Assembly (NCBI GenBank): GCA_030280995.1
Contig: JASXTE010000002.1
Location: 40,563,683 to 40,627,682, forward strand
Length of the DNA: 64,000 bases
From: Hemileia vastatrix
Lineage: Eukaryota; Basidiomycota; Pucciniomycetes; Pucciniales; Zaghouaniaceae
Reading direction: 5' to 3'
How positions within the stretch are numbered: position 1 is the first letter of the stretch; each line of letters begins with the position of its first letter. Of this stretch, positions 54,118-64,000 are shown piece after piece. The notes beneath the pieces were generated by a model, which was not told where the DNA came from, ran no database searches, and saw only the letters and a list, made by a program, of their open reading frames with translations. The translations under genes and the position numbers were made by a program.

Positions 54118-54728
54118 ACTTAAAAAATTGAAGCAGTACAGTACCTGATTAATGAGATAATAGATTAGTAACAATGAAAAATAGTAGAGGAGAAAGCAGA
54201 GAGGATAATGGAGAAAGTCAAGCAGAAATAGAGATGTAGCAGAAAATACAGTTCCTTATTAATGAGACAATAGATTAGTAACAATGGAAAATAGTAGAGG
54301 AGTTAGTGGAGAAAAAACTAGAGATGAAACTATGAGATTGAATAAGTCAATGGTTGGTTTGATTACTAGGCAGTTGAGAGCATAAATACATACAGTACCT
54401 GATTAATGAGATAATAGATTAGTAAATATGGAAAATAGTAGAGGAGCAAGCGGAGATAGAATGGAGTAAGTGGAGAAGAAATGGAGATGGAGCAGAAACT
54501 AGAAATAAAAATTTGAGATTTAATAAGTAAATGGTTGATTTGATGGAGTCACAAGTAAATCCATTGACTTATATATACAAAGTAAAAGTCAAAGAGTGAG
54601 AAAAGAGAAAAGGAAACAAAATATAGAAAAATGAAGAATACTGTGCATATGTATAATTCACAATAGGCATTAGCCCTTTTAGATGAAAACAACTACATAT
54701 TACTAATTAACTACTATGTATTCTAACA
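54118..54728 (-). repeat. Copia 3' LTR with internal triplication
   Basis: About 611 bp against 361 bp for the other LTR. The excess comes from three copies of a unit starting GTACCTGATTAATGAGATAA, at about 54141, 54250 and 54395, where the right LTR has one (62766). The AAAAGGGCTAATGCC and TGTTAGAATAC ends are shared. Confidence 0.75.
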
Positions 54729-54739
54729 GCCCCTATTCT

Positions 54740-56259
54740 AAATGCTGCCAAGTCAATAATGTTTAATAAATCTGAGAAGAAGTTATTTTTGATTCTACTT
54801 AGTGATTTTGTAAAGATATTGGCTATCATATCTTTGGTAGGAATATATTGTAAGATAAAGTCTTTATTTTTGATTTTCTCCCTAAGCCAATCAACTTTTA
54901 TCTCAAGGTGGCCAGTTCAATGTTAATAAAGAGGGTTCTTGAGAATATATTGAGCCCTTTGACTGTTGTTTCATAAGATAGGTGTGTTGAGATTAATATT
55001 CAAACTGAGGGAAAGTTGTTGAAACCACATAATATCTTGAGCTACATCAATAATGGCACTGTATTTTGACTCAGAGGTAGATAAAGCCATGAAATTTTAT
55101 TTGGAGGATTTCCACCCTACTAGACTGTTAAAGAAGATAGCACATCCAGAAGTGGATTTGAAAATAGGAAATTTCTCATATTCAGCATCAGCATAGCCAA
55201 TTAATTGAGTAGGAATCTTAGGTCCTCCAAGTTTCAGAGCAAAGGTTTGAGTTTTTTTGAGATAACAAAGGATGTGGTAAAAGTGGTTTATATGTTCTTG
55301 ATTGAACATGTTCAAGAATTGAGACAGAGAGTTGACTGAAAATGGTAGGTCAGGGCTAGTGTTGGTAGATAAATAATTCAAAAAGCCAATGACCCTTCTG
55401 TAATTGAAGTTGTGGTTGTTTGGAAGACTGGATTTGGATGTCAAGTCAATCTTGATATTGGGAGCAAGGGGAGTGGAAACAGGTCTACAATCTGTCATAT
55501 TAGATTTATTGAGTAAGTTTTTGATGTAGAGGGGTTGAAAAAGATTAATTTCTTTGTTTGATCTATTGCAAGTGATTTTCATTCCAAGGACCCATTTGGC
55601 CTCTCCTTGGTCATCCATAGTGAAGACTGTTTTTACTTCCTTTTTAAAATAATTGACAGATGGGCCACACACAATGATGTTGTCTACATGGAGTTATACA
55701 TAGCAGGGATTAATATTACTGTCATTGTAGAATAAACAAGGGCCTGCACCAGAGGGTTTGAATTTAATACCTAAGAAGAACTCTTTGATTTTCTGGTACC
55801 AACAGCAATGAATTTTCTGAGACTGTACAGGGCTTTCTTTACTTTTAAACAATGATTTGGATTCTTCTTATCTGGATATCCATCAGGGTAGAAAATAAAG
55901 ATATCCCCTTCAGGAATACCATGAAGAAAGACAGTTTTGACATCCATTTGATGAATCTCCCAGTCTACAGTAGCACTGAGATTAAAAATAAATCTTAGTG
56001 AAGAGATCCTTCCAGTTGGAGAAAAGGTATAATTGTATTCAATTCCTTCAATTTAAGAATAGCCTTGAATGCATAATTGTACTTTGAACCTTGAGAGATT
56101 TCCTTTGGAATAAGTTTTCTTCTTGAAGGTCAAAGTGTTCTCTAGGAGCTGCTTATTAGGTACTGTTACTTCCTTCCATATTTTGTGAGATATAATACTA
56201 TTCTACTCATCATTTATGGCATCTGATCACAAAGCTGAATCTTTACTATTGATGGACTC
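54740..56259 (-). pseudogene. pol: Copia reverse transcriptase and RNase H, decayed
   Basis: From right to left: KIWKEVTVPNKQLLENTLTF, IEGIEYNYTFSPTGRISSLR and DWEIHQMDVKTVFLHGIPEG, the start of a copia RT. The catalytic motif near 55690 reads HVDN where YVDD is expected. The open block 55097-55672 carries AKWVLGMKITCNRSN, LLNKSNMTDCRPVSTPLAPN, RRVIGFLNYLSTNTSPDLPF and YADAEYEKFPIFKSTSG. RNase H ends with DMIANIFTKSLSRIKNNFF near 54770. Interrupted at 56260 by the Harbinger element. Confidence 0.85.
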
Positions 56260-56262
56260 ATT

Positions 56263-56350
56263 AGGGGGTGTCAGTTCTGGCAAATCCGCACTTAAATTAA
56301 GTGCGGATTTCAAACAAAATCAGCACTTACAAATCAGCACTTAAATTTTG
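56263..56350. repeat. Left TIR and subterminal repeats of Harbinger
   Basis: A TIR of about 31 bp, then an inverted pair AAATCCGCACTT/AAGTGCGGATTT and two AAATCAGCACTT variants within 80 bp. The right end (60045-60183) has the same motifs. Confidence 0.75.
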
Positions 56351-56633
56351 CAAAAAAGTCACTTATTTCAAAAAAGGGTGTCAGTTATGACCTCAAATCA
56401 GCACTTTTTTCCCGTTTTTTTTCACAACCACATTTTGGCCACAAAACATCCCTTCCTTTCTTACCCCATCCCTGTCACATGTGACACACTGACCTTCCTC
56501 GCTACCTACCCATCAATCCTCGGCACACACCCCTTCCTGACATTTTCAATATTTTGACCAGGCATGTTTACATTCTTTTTTACTTATTTCTTCTACTTTT
56601 TAATCTTTTTTCTTGTTATGTGCCAGTTTCATA

Positions 56634-56735
56634 ATGCCTCCCAGACATTCCAAATCTCAAAAGGTAACTCAAAAATCTGCTTCGTCACAAAAGTCTCCTC
56701 GTAAAGCAAGGATTACATATAAAAAAAATCAGTGA
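56634..56735 (+). pseudogene. Possible start of second Harbinger gene, truncated
   Basis: MPPRHSKSQKVTQKSASSQ then SPRKARITYKKNQ and TGA. It is a basic, short plus-strand frame on the opposite strand to the transposase, in the place where Harbinger elements carry a Myb/SANT accessory gene. Splice-like sites (GGTAACT at 56663, TTTTTACAG at 56767) are near. The rest has been replaced by repeated sequence, so the function cannot be shown. Confidence 0.3.
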
Positions 56736-57263
56736 CTTTTTCTATTACTTACAACTGTTTTTACAGAATTGAAAACTATGTTTCAGCTAATATTTTATGG
56801 AAGTGAACTCTGTTCTTCGCCCGAAGAACAGAGTTCATCCTCCTATTTTCACATTCTGTTTGCACCAATCTCCATCCCTTTCAATTCTATCAACACATGC
56901 TTGTCTTCCCTCCCCATGCCTTTCGCTATCCTCCCAGCCCCATTGTATGCCATCCTCTTTTAAAGGTAATTCAAAAATCTGCTTTGTCACAAAAGTCTCC
57001 TCGTAAAGCAAGGATTACATATAAAAAAAATCAGTGACTTTTTCTATTACTTACAACTGTTTTTACAGAATTGAAAACTATGTTTCAGCTAATTTTTTAT
57101 GGAAGTGAACTCTGTTCTTCGCCCGAAGAACAGAGTTTATCCTCCTATTTTCACATTCTGTTTGCACCAATCTCCATCCCTTTCAATTCTATCAACACAT
57201 GCTTGTCTTCCCTCCCCATGCCTTTCGCTATCCTCCCAGCCCCATTGTATGCCATCCTCTTTT
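56663..57263. repeat. Two tandem copies of a 302-bp unit
   Basis: Units start GGTAACTCAAAAATCTGC (56663) and GGTAATTCAAAAATCTGC (56965), nearly identical over their length. Each holds one GAACTCTGTTCTTCG/CGAAGAACAGAGTT palindrome. The first half of the unit reappears inverted at 58000-58130. Confidence 0.85.
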
Positions 57264-57410
57264 GATCCCCATTTCACCCCTCTCAACCTCTCCCAGACCC
57301 TTTTCTTCATTTAAAATGCCTCGGAACCCTTAATCTTCCCTTCCAACTCTTTCCCAACCTTTTCGCTACCCCATACACCCTTCCTCACCCCTCTCTCCAG
57401 CCTTAGTCCC

Positions 57411-58048
57411 AAACCAAACAGAGTTCACTTCCATTCACTTATATTTCTTTTTTCTCAACTCATCTCTCCAGGTAAGTCATTTTATTCTTTTTAAACAGAG
57501 TGTGAAAATAGGAGGATGAACTCTGTTCTTCGGGCGAAGAAAAGAGTTCACTTCCATTCACTTATATTTCTTTTTTCTCAACTCATCTCTCCAGGTAAGT
57601 CATTTTATTCTTTTTAAACAGAGTGTGAAAATAGGAGGATGAACTCTGTTCTTCGGGCGAAGAACAGAGTTCACTTCCATTCACTTATATTTCTTTTTTC
57701 TCAACTCATCTCTCCAGGTAAGTCATTTTATTCTTTTTAAACAGAGTGTGAAAATAGGAGGATGAACTCTGTTCTTCGGGCGAAGAAAAGAGTTCACTTC
57801 CATTCACTTATATTTCTTTTTTCTCAACTCATCTCTCCAGGTAAGTCATTTTATTCTTTTTAAACAGAGTGTGAAAATAGGAGGATGAACTCTGTTCTTC
57901 GGGCGAAGAACAGAGTTCACTTCCATTCACTTATATTTCTTTTTTCTCAACTCATCTCTCCAGGTAAGTCATTTTATTCTTTTTAAACAGAGTGTGAAAA
58001 TAGGAGGATGAACTCTGTTCTTCGGGCGAAGAACAGAGTTCACTTCCA
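57411..58048. repeat. Five tandem ~123-bp units each with a 32-bp palindrome
   Basis: The marker TTCCATTCAC recurs at 57429, 57553, 57675, 57798 and 57921, with a partial unit at 58044. Each unit contains CTCTCCAGGTAAGTCATTTT, which looks like a splice donor, and a junction palindrome with 15-bp arms GAACTCTGTTCTTCG and CGAAGAACAGAGTTC around a 2-nt centre. Copies differ at single bases (GAACAG or GAAAAG). Confidence 0.9.
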
Positions 58049-58135
58049 TAAAATATTAGCTGAAACATAGTTTTCAATTCTGTAAAAACAGTTGTAAGTA
58101 ATAGAAAAAGTCACTGATTTTTTTATATGTAATCT

Positions 58136-58378
58136 GAAATTTTTTAATAAAATTATTGTATTTAAGAATTGCAATATTGTCAATCAATTTTTATTGATCA
58201 AATTAATTTAATAAAGTATTATTTAAAGTATTATTTCAATAAGCTGTTTCAAAAAATACTTTGCATTGAGTAGACTCATGGAATGATTTTTTCTGGCTTC
58301 CATTCAGTTATCCTCACACTTTCACTATGTTTTCAATATAGATCCATTGTTATTTGTGTGATACTTCAAGTGAAAGTT
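58136..58378. other. Spacer in Harbinger without genes
   Basis: AT-rich sequence between the inverted satellite end and the MITE-2 remnant. Confidence 0.4.
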
Positions 58379-58468
58379 CAGTATTACTTCAGTCTGAGTT
58401 CCATCTGATTTCCATCTGACTTCAAGTTGCGGACTTGCTAGCAAGTCCTCCCCCTATATTGCGTGGTG
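58379..58468. repeat. MITE-2 right-end remnant inside Harbinger
   Basis: Five 11-bp units (CAGTATTACTT, CAGTCTGAGTT, CCATCTGATTT, CCATCTGACTT, CAAGTTGCGGA), then ACTTGCTAGCAAGT, CCTCCCCCTATATTGCG and TGGTG. It matches the right end of MITE-2; Harbinger copy 1 lacks it at the corresponding point (near 19925). Confidence 0.65.
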
Positions 58469-58637
58469 TTTGCTGAAAATATACGATTTCATGTTGAGTT
58501 GATGAAAGAAAACACAGAGAGAAAAAAAAATAAGACTTTAACAGCAAATTCAAAAACCAAAAAAATATGCAAAAAAATTTACCATTCTCAGTGAATAATA
58601 CATGCAAATTGATAATTTGAAGAGAAAGAGAAAAAAA

Positions 58638-59897
58638 TTAAAATTGCGTTGAAAAATGTTGGAGTGTTATTGGAAGGATTTTCGCCCTTATACTAGTTGA
58701 TTGAGAAATAGAAGTGTTGGATATAGTCGGAGGTGAATCAACTTGTTCATCTTCATACAGCTCTAACCATTGATCTTTGAGGTCAGCAAGTAGGTTATGA
58801 AGTATAGTGCAACACAGAATCCAGTTGATCACCGCCTCCATTTCAGATTTATTTCTAAGAGGACTTCTTAATTCCCTTAAACTAGAAAAACGGCCTTTCA
58901 AGATTCCAATAGAATGTTCAATACGGACTCTTGACTTTGCCAAATGATTGTTGAATTTGGCATTTTGACTGTCTTCTGAAGCTGCTCCCCGAAAAGCAGG
59001 AAGTACATACTTTCCATTCACATAAGCAGAATCTGCAAGAAGATACTGATTTTCATCAAAGAATTTTTCAGGTTCATTTGAAATATGCATTCTTTGGAAG
59101 ACGTAGGAGTCATGACATGAGCCAGGATAGCCAGCAAAGAATGATATAAATTTTTTGTTTACGTCACATATAAGCTGAACTTTAATTGAATATCTATAAA
59201 GAAGATATATTTGTTTGTGTTAGTTTCAAGGAGGATGAAAGGAGTTAAAAATAATCTACCTCTTTTTACGGTCAAAGTAATTGTTTCCACCTTGACCAGG
59301 TTTCTGGCTCAAAGGAATAGTAGTACCATCAACAAAACCAATACATCCTGGAAAGCCCTCTGCTTGCATAACCTGAGATGATTCAAGTCGCTCTTCTTTT
59401 GTTGGCCAGGTGAGAAGTTGAGATTCCAAGGAGTTGATGGCAGTGATACATCGTTTGGTATAAGTGTTAACTGAACCATACCCTAAATCAAAGACATTTT
59501 CTAAACGTTTCAAAGCGGCTCCATTACCATTTGAACCCAAACGACATAGTGTGATGGCCAATTGAATTGAAGGATGTCGTTGTTCTTTTTGAGAATTATT
59601 GTGAAATATGGGATGATCCTGAATAAGCTCAAGCAATTTAAGGAAACATTCCTGAGAAGTCCTGAACAGCTGTCTAAAACTGGGTGTAGATAGGTTAAGA
59701 AGTGTTTGGATGGTGTACTTGGGGGTATGAAGTACTTGAGGCTTTCTGGGAAGAAGGTAACGTTTCCTGGCCATTTTTGATAAAACGACAAAATCTTCTT
59801 CTAGATCAGAATCGGAATCAGAGTCCAAGAGCAGTTCAAGCGCCATGAAAGTCATTGCTTTATGTAATTTATCACGATTTGAAAGTGAGGAAGGCAT
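58638..59897 (-). CDS. PIF-Harbinger DDE transposase, apparently intact
   Basis: Exon 1 is 59897-59260 and exon 2 is 59193-58638. The 66-nt intron has a GTAGAT donor and TTTATAG acceptor and is conserved in copy 1. Splicing gives 397 residues. Exon 1: MPSSLSNRDKLHKAMTFMAL, an acidic Ser/Asp run, then a helical region (LLNLSTPSFRQLFRTSQECF) likely to bind DNA. The catalytic DDE triad is visible as Asp in GFVDGT, Asp in LLADSAY and Glu in RIEHSIGILKGRF; GYPGSCHDSYVF lies at the start of exon 2. The protein cuts and pastes the element at 3-bp targets. With matching TIRs and target duplication this is the only gene in the window that looks functional on paper. Confidence 0.92.
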
Positions 59898-60186
59898 GAC
59901 TCTTATATGATATGATATGAAGATGTAAGTGATGTACGATGTTTTGAGTTATGAAGTGTTATTCTGCGGAGTGCTGCGTATGAATGGGATGATGCTGACA
60001 AATCAGTGAAATGGGACTTGATGGTGAAATCAGCACTTTTGGTTGAGAAAGTGCGGATTTGAGTGAAATAAGTGACTTATTTCATTTTGAAATCCACCAG
60101 TATTGGGGCTAGTGTGTCTTGGAAATCCGCACTTATTTAAGTGCGGATTTGTAAGTGCAGATTTGCCAGAACTGACACCCCCTATT

Positions 60187-61660
60187 GTATCTTTTGGGAG
60201 TATTGTCTAGAGTGACAGTGAGGTTGATTTTTCTGGAGAATAATGAGTTTTGGTTGGTGGAGATTGTTTTTTCAGGTTTAATGTTGCTTGATATTTTGTT
60301 TTTAGGTTTGTTATCAGTGACCCATTTTTAGCATTTATGCTGAGGAATATTGACTGAGGTATTGATTGGGAGAGAGGTGGGAGATGACTCATTGATGATA
60401 GATTCTTCTTCTTCAACTATCTCTGTAATGGTTGAGGTGGGTAGGACATTTGATGTGGAGGAAATGGAGGGACGATGATTTTGGACCAGAGTTACTGATT
60501 ATAGTATCATGTAGATAGATGTTGTGAAAGATTAGGAGTTGAAATTTTTTATGTGACATTTGCCTTTCTACCTTGAAGAATTTAGCTTTGAAATTGACAT
60601 TTTGAGTTATTATGAAGCTGTTGGTTTTTAGAGAGAGTATTTTGTAGCTTTTGAGGCAAAAACAGTAGCCCATAAGGATTCTAAGCTCCCCAAAATCACT
60701 CAACTTCCTTTTTTGTTTAATTTTAGGGATTTTGTAAATTAAATCACACCCAAAAGGAACATTTTTTTTATTTTTGAGTGGCTCATTGTTTTTCCTAATA
60801 GTATTTGGAGAAACGCCAAGAATAGAATCATTTGGAGTGATATTTAGCAAGAAACAGGCTGTATCAACAGCTTTGGCCCACCAAGTAGAATTCTGACCAC
60901 AGGTCAGTAGTAATGCTCTTGATTATTTGACCAAAGTTCTGTTTCTTCTTTCTGCTACAGGAATTTGTTTGGGAGTGTAAGGAGCGGTACTTAGATGTTT
61001 GATTCCTATTAAATAGATGAATTGTTTGAAATTATCATTAATTAATTTGCATTCATTGTCTGAAACAATAGCCTTCACATGCTTACCTGTTTGTTTTTAA
61101 GCAAACAGCACAAAATCCTTTAGATTCATAGTGGAATGAATTTTTGTGCTTTGGAAGTACACCTTTTGATATTAAGAGTATCCTTCAATAATTTGCAAGA
61201 AATATCAGCTTCCTCCAATAGATGAAGGATCAATTGGCCCACAGATGTCAATATGTATGACATTGAGCACATATTTAGGAGTGGGAATATCCGGGGAAAG
61301 TTAAGCAATGTGATTTTGATAACTTGCAGGTTTTTCAGTTGAGATTCTTGAAGTCAATGTTAGGTTGCATCTGTTTGGCTATTTTTTTATTTGTATGACC
61401 CAGAGATTGATTTATGGTTTCTTTTTAGTCTGATACTTTGAATACAGATTGACTAGACAGCTTGATTTCTGCTTCAAGGATTTTGTTTCATAATGAAAAA
61501 TAGCAGATGATTTTGTTATCTGTATTTTTTAGAGTAGTTTGAGACTCACTTATAATAGAGTGTTTGTTTTTGGGAAAGTGTGAATCAAAAATCATATTTA
61601 CTTTCACTTGAAGAATGTATAGTGAATTAGGTATTTTGAACAAAACATTATTGTTGGTAA
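60187..61660 (-). pseudogene. Copia integrase, decayed
   Basis: Minus-strand blocks: TACFLLNITPNDSILGVSP, then GCDLIYKIPKIKQKRKLSD and GELRILMGYCFCLKSYKI (60413-60850). This is the C-terminal integrase pattern of copia elements, where the host-range loop ends in GYxxxSKxYRI. Upstream pieces at 60900-61310 read as broken integrase core. The catalytic residues cannot be placed reliably because of stops and shifts. The end at 60187 adjoins the Harbinger element and continues at 56259. Confidence 0.7.
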
Positions 61661-61960
61661 TAAAACATGCTGTTCCTATTCCTTTAGAAGTGATGGTTTT
61701 TCAATTGGCCATGAATATTGTTTTGATGCAGGTTCAATGTGTGTGAAAAAGTTCCTACTTTTGAACATTGTGTTTGACACTCCACTGTCAACCACATAAA
61801 AGTTATATTTGACTGTGTTAATTAACAAGTAGGCATTGTTTTCTCTCTCTTGTTTCTTTCTTAGAAATTCTTCCTTTTTCTCAGGATGATTAGCCACGGG
61901 ATTGCGGCATCCATTAGAAAAAAAGGGTCTACTTCTGGTGAATTTGAGAGTATGGATGGA
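61661..61960 (-). pseudogene. Copia protease, decayed
   Basis: NTVKYNFYVVDSGVSNTMFK followed by RNFF has the Asp-Ser-Gly and the downstream M..R..F of copia proteases. Upstream KKEEFLRKKQERENN is a basic linker that normally follows the Gag zinc knuckle. It ends in decayed sequence. Confidence 0.7.
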
Positions 61961-62740
61961 TGAGGAAGGCTTGAAATTCCTTCATTGTAGCTCCAACTCT
62001 ATTTCCTCCAAGACTTCTTCTAAGGTATGCATCTCTTTAGTGACTTTGGTAGTGTGCAGTATAATTCAAGATATGTTTTGAAATGCTTTGGGTAGGGTCT
62101 TGAGTAAATAACAAGCCAGTACATTTGATAGTATGTTTTCTGAAAAACGTTTGGGTGCAACCTCCTCCAAAAGGTTGATAGGCAATCTAAAGATGTTAAT
62201 TGCTCCATTTAAATCATTCTCAAGGAATTGAATTTAGAAGATTTTAGTGATAATTTTAGCACAGTTTTTTGAAGATGTTGACATTTAATGTTTGTTAACC
62301 TTGGTCTATAGGGCAAGAGGAATGATTTATTCAGGTTTTTTGACAAAGCGAGTAAGGTTCTTTTTGTCTTAGTGCATTCCAATGATAAATTCTGCTTGTT
62401 TTTGTTTAAAATTGAATTTCTCCGCTTCACTTGAGTCAGTTGGTTTTAAAAGACCAGGCTTAAGAAGTTTTTTGAGATTTTGAATTCCCAAGGCATGATA
62501 CACATCATTCTTCCAGGTAGAGTGATTTTTTGCTGAGAGTTTTTATATTCCTTCTATTTGCATTACATGTAGAGTGTCCTCCATGTTTTCAAGATATATG
62601 GGTTGAAGTGAGGTAGGTACAAAGTTGGAAGTGTCAGAGGAGGAACTGGAAGAAATATCTTATTCTTAGAGAGAGATTATATTGGAGAAGCCATTTTGAT
62701 GATGTTTTTTAGGCTTTAGTGGAGCACTGGGCCCATAAAA
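61961..62740 (-). pseudogene. gag: Copia Gag, decayed
   Basis: Short minus-strand pieces in several frames (62020-62208 and 62209-62430) include LLVIYSRPYPKHFKTYLELY-like sequence that fits a copia Gag helix region by position only. No zinc knuckle was found. The region next to the LTR (62701-62740) contains GGGCCCAGTGCTCC, a possible primer-binding segment. Confidence 0.45.
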
Positions 62741-63101
62741 ACTTAAACAATTGAGGCAGTAAAGTACCTGATTAATGAGATAATAGATTAGTAACTATGG
62801 AGAATCGTAGAGGAGCAAGCAAAGAGGAGAATTGAGCTAGTGGATCAGAAATGGAGATGGAGCAGAAAATAGAGATAAAAATATGAGATTGAATAAGCAA
62901 ATGGTTGATTTGATGGAGACACAAGTAAGTAAAACCATTTACTTATATATAAGAAGTAAAATTGAAAGAGTGAGAAAAGAGAAATAGAAAAAAATATAGA
63001 ATAATGAAGAGTACTTTGTATAGGTTTAATCCATAATAGGGATTAGCCCTTTTAGATGAAAACAACTATGTATTACTGATTAACTACTATGTATTCTAAC
63101 A
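62741..63101 (-). repeat. Copia 5' LTR
   Basis: Starts on the minus strand TGTTAGAATACATAGTAG and runs 361 bp to ...CAATTGTTTAAGT. It matches the left LTR except for that copy's triplicated part. Confidence 0.75.
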
Positions 63102-63470
63102 GAAACATGGAAAAATTGGTAAAAAACATTATGGGGTGATTGTGTATAGAGAATCCAGCCCATCATTAACCCCCAAACTTGCCAATATTTAATTTAGAAG
63201 GTTCCCCTGACGGTGTTTTTGTTGGTACACTGGATTCTCTAAAAATTCAGTGGAAAGAGAAGGATGTGCCCAAATTTTAATATTGGTGTCCTGGATTGGT
63301 GGATTAACTGGCCCATGGGCATACTGGTGATTCTGATGACAGGTTTGTGCCCTTCAATGTTATTTTGTTAGATTTTGAAGATTAGACCTGGGGTCATTCT
63401 GGGTTTAATTTTTTATGGTGGAATATCTGTTGACCTTGGAGAGGCCAGATAGTTGTGATGATAATACTTA
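63102..63470. other. Flank between copia and Gyp-2-like integrase
   Basis: No supported frame; probably decayed Gyp-2-like sequence upstream of the integrase. Confidence 0.35.
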
Positions 63471-64000
63471 GTTAGCAATCAAGAAGAAGAAGAGTCCTGG
63501 CTTTTATGTGTCAGGGAGAAGGTTAATGAGGAGGCATCCAAATCTGCAAGTTGTGGAGACTCAGAAGAAGGGTCAAGAGGTAGTTTTTAATTCTTTACAT
63601 GAATACCTTGGTCATAGGGGCTTTGTGGAGGCTTATATAAGAGTAGCAGAAAGATTTCGGTGGCCTGGTATGAAGTTGGCTGCTCAAATTCAGGTCCAAT
63701 CTTTCAAAGAGTGTCAGAGAAGAAGTCACTTGAAACCAAAAGAGGTTTTCTATGCTACTTTAGAATCAACTGTGTTTGAAAAAGTCAGTTTGAATGTGGT
63801 TCACATAAAGAAGGGAAGTTATAAATATTTGATTGTGGCCAGGGATGATTTAAATGGTTGGGTTAAGGAAGTGCCTCTGGTTAGCTTGACTTCCAAGAAT
63901 GCGGCAGAGTTTTTGAAGAAGGAGTGGATTTATAGGTATGGGCTTATGAAATTGGTCACTGTTGATGGAGGACCAGAGTTCGGAGCTGAATTCAAGGAAG
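63471..64000 (+). pseudogene. Gyp-2-like integrase, copy C, truncated by window
   Basis: Reads GFYVSGRRLMRRHPNLQVVE, NSLHEYLGHRGFVEAYIRVA and RFRWPGMKLAAQIQ, then SFKECQRRSHLKPKE, with one Cys of the HHCC pair changed to Phe. The first catalytic Asp is Asn (VSLNVVHI against VSLDAVHI of copy B), while the second (TVDGGPEF) is kept. KYLIVARDDLNGWVKEVPL and AAEFLKKEWIYRYG match copy B closely. The frame from about 63500 to the window end appears open. It may be a separate subfamily. Confidence 0.8.

Larger units (their letters stand above)
56263..60183 (-). mobile_element. Complete PIF-Harbinger element, 3921 bp
   Basis: Ends AGGGGGTGTCAGTTCTGGCA and TGCCAGAACTGACACCCCCT form terminal inverted repeats continuing into AAATCCGCACTT. 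It is flanked by ATT on both sides (56260-56262 and 60184-60186), the 3-bp duplication typical of this superfamily. Several AAATCCGCACTT/AAGTGCGGATTT motifs lie near both ends, as expected for transposase-binding sites. It carries an intact-looking transposase, a palindromic satellite and a MITE-2 remnant. Confidence 0.93.
54118..63101 (-). mobile_element. Ty1/copia element split by a PIF-Harbinger insertion
   Basis: Minus-strand order: 5' LTR (right), gag, protease, integrase, [Harbinger], RT, RNase H, 3' LTR (left). Integrase before RT is the Ty1/copia order. LTRs start TGTTAGAATACATAGTAG on the minus strand. The flanks GATAC (54113-54117) and GAAAC (63102-63106) could be a 5-bp target duplication with one change. 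All coding regions are decayed. Confidence 0.85.

Noticed and set aside
57071..57314. Paired plus-strand ORFs in the 302-bp repeats
   Set aside because: Identical because of the repeat, no domain, and they run through the palindrome.
57411..58048. CRISPR-like array
   Set aside because: Units are contiguous tandem repeats without unique spacers, inside a eukaryotic transposon.

Overview
The window is eukaryotic, repeat-dominated, AT-rich DNA. I see no bacterial operons and no intact host housekeeping gene. It is a nest of transposable elements with fungal traits: introns of 53-66 nt with GTAAGT-type donors, chromodomain-bearing Ty3/gypsy elements, a PIF-Harbinger transposase with a short intron, and degraded genes resembling Tet-like 2OG-Fe(II) oxygenases and Myb/SANT-like proteins of the kind seen in rust fungi. 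My inference is a large-genome rust fungus (Pucciniales; Austropuccinia-like). No species can be proven from sequence alone.

Layout. 1-2804: minus-strand copy of a Ty3/gypsy chromovirus (called Gyp-1 here), cut by the window edge. 2805-5454: a unit with inverted ends and a small minus-strand ORF. 5434-10735 (copy A) and 10736-18577 (copy B): two plus-strand copies of a second gypsy family (Gyp-2); A is heavily decayed, B less so. Both carry a spliced antisense gene after the integrase. 18587-19500: remnant of a Tet-like gene plus a palindromic tandem array. 19793-21673: truncated PIF-Harbinger copy sitting in the integrase of a third gypsy family (Gyp-3), whose 3' end and LTR follow to about 23.1 kb. 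23218-27184: a large inverted duplication holding remnants of convergent Myb-like and Tet-like genes, with a 261-bp MITE in the right arm. 28890-38620: decayed but structurally complete Gyp-3 element with both LTRs, inserted in a small zinc-cluster gene. 40697-49082: complete Gyp-1 element with 776-bp LTRs and a 5-bp CTCCC target duplication. 49083-54117: AT-rich DNA with MITE remnants and a motif array. 54118-63101: minus-strand Ty1/copia element split by a complete 3.9-kb PIF-Harbinger element (56263-60183) with an apparently intact 397-residue transposase. 63102-64000: start of a third Gyp-2-like integrase.

The most interesting signal is that two unrelated gypsy families (Gyp-1 and Gyp-2) each carry, antisense between pol and the 3' end, a two-exon gene of about 250-265 codons with its own TATA box and an N-terminal CX2CX6C motif. 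In Gyp-2 this extends to a Gal4/Zn2Cys6-like arrangement. A similar gene lies broken at 38.6 kb. Gyp-1 also shows a 14-nt match between its predicted 5' transcript end and the sequence just after the 5' LTR (Tf1-type self-priming), and an A-AAA-AAC slippery heptamer abutting the gag stop, both kept in two copies. Many nonsense codons are explained by C-to-T change, in Gyp-1 at CpG, which suggests RIP-like or methylation-driven decay.
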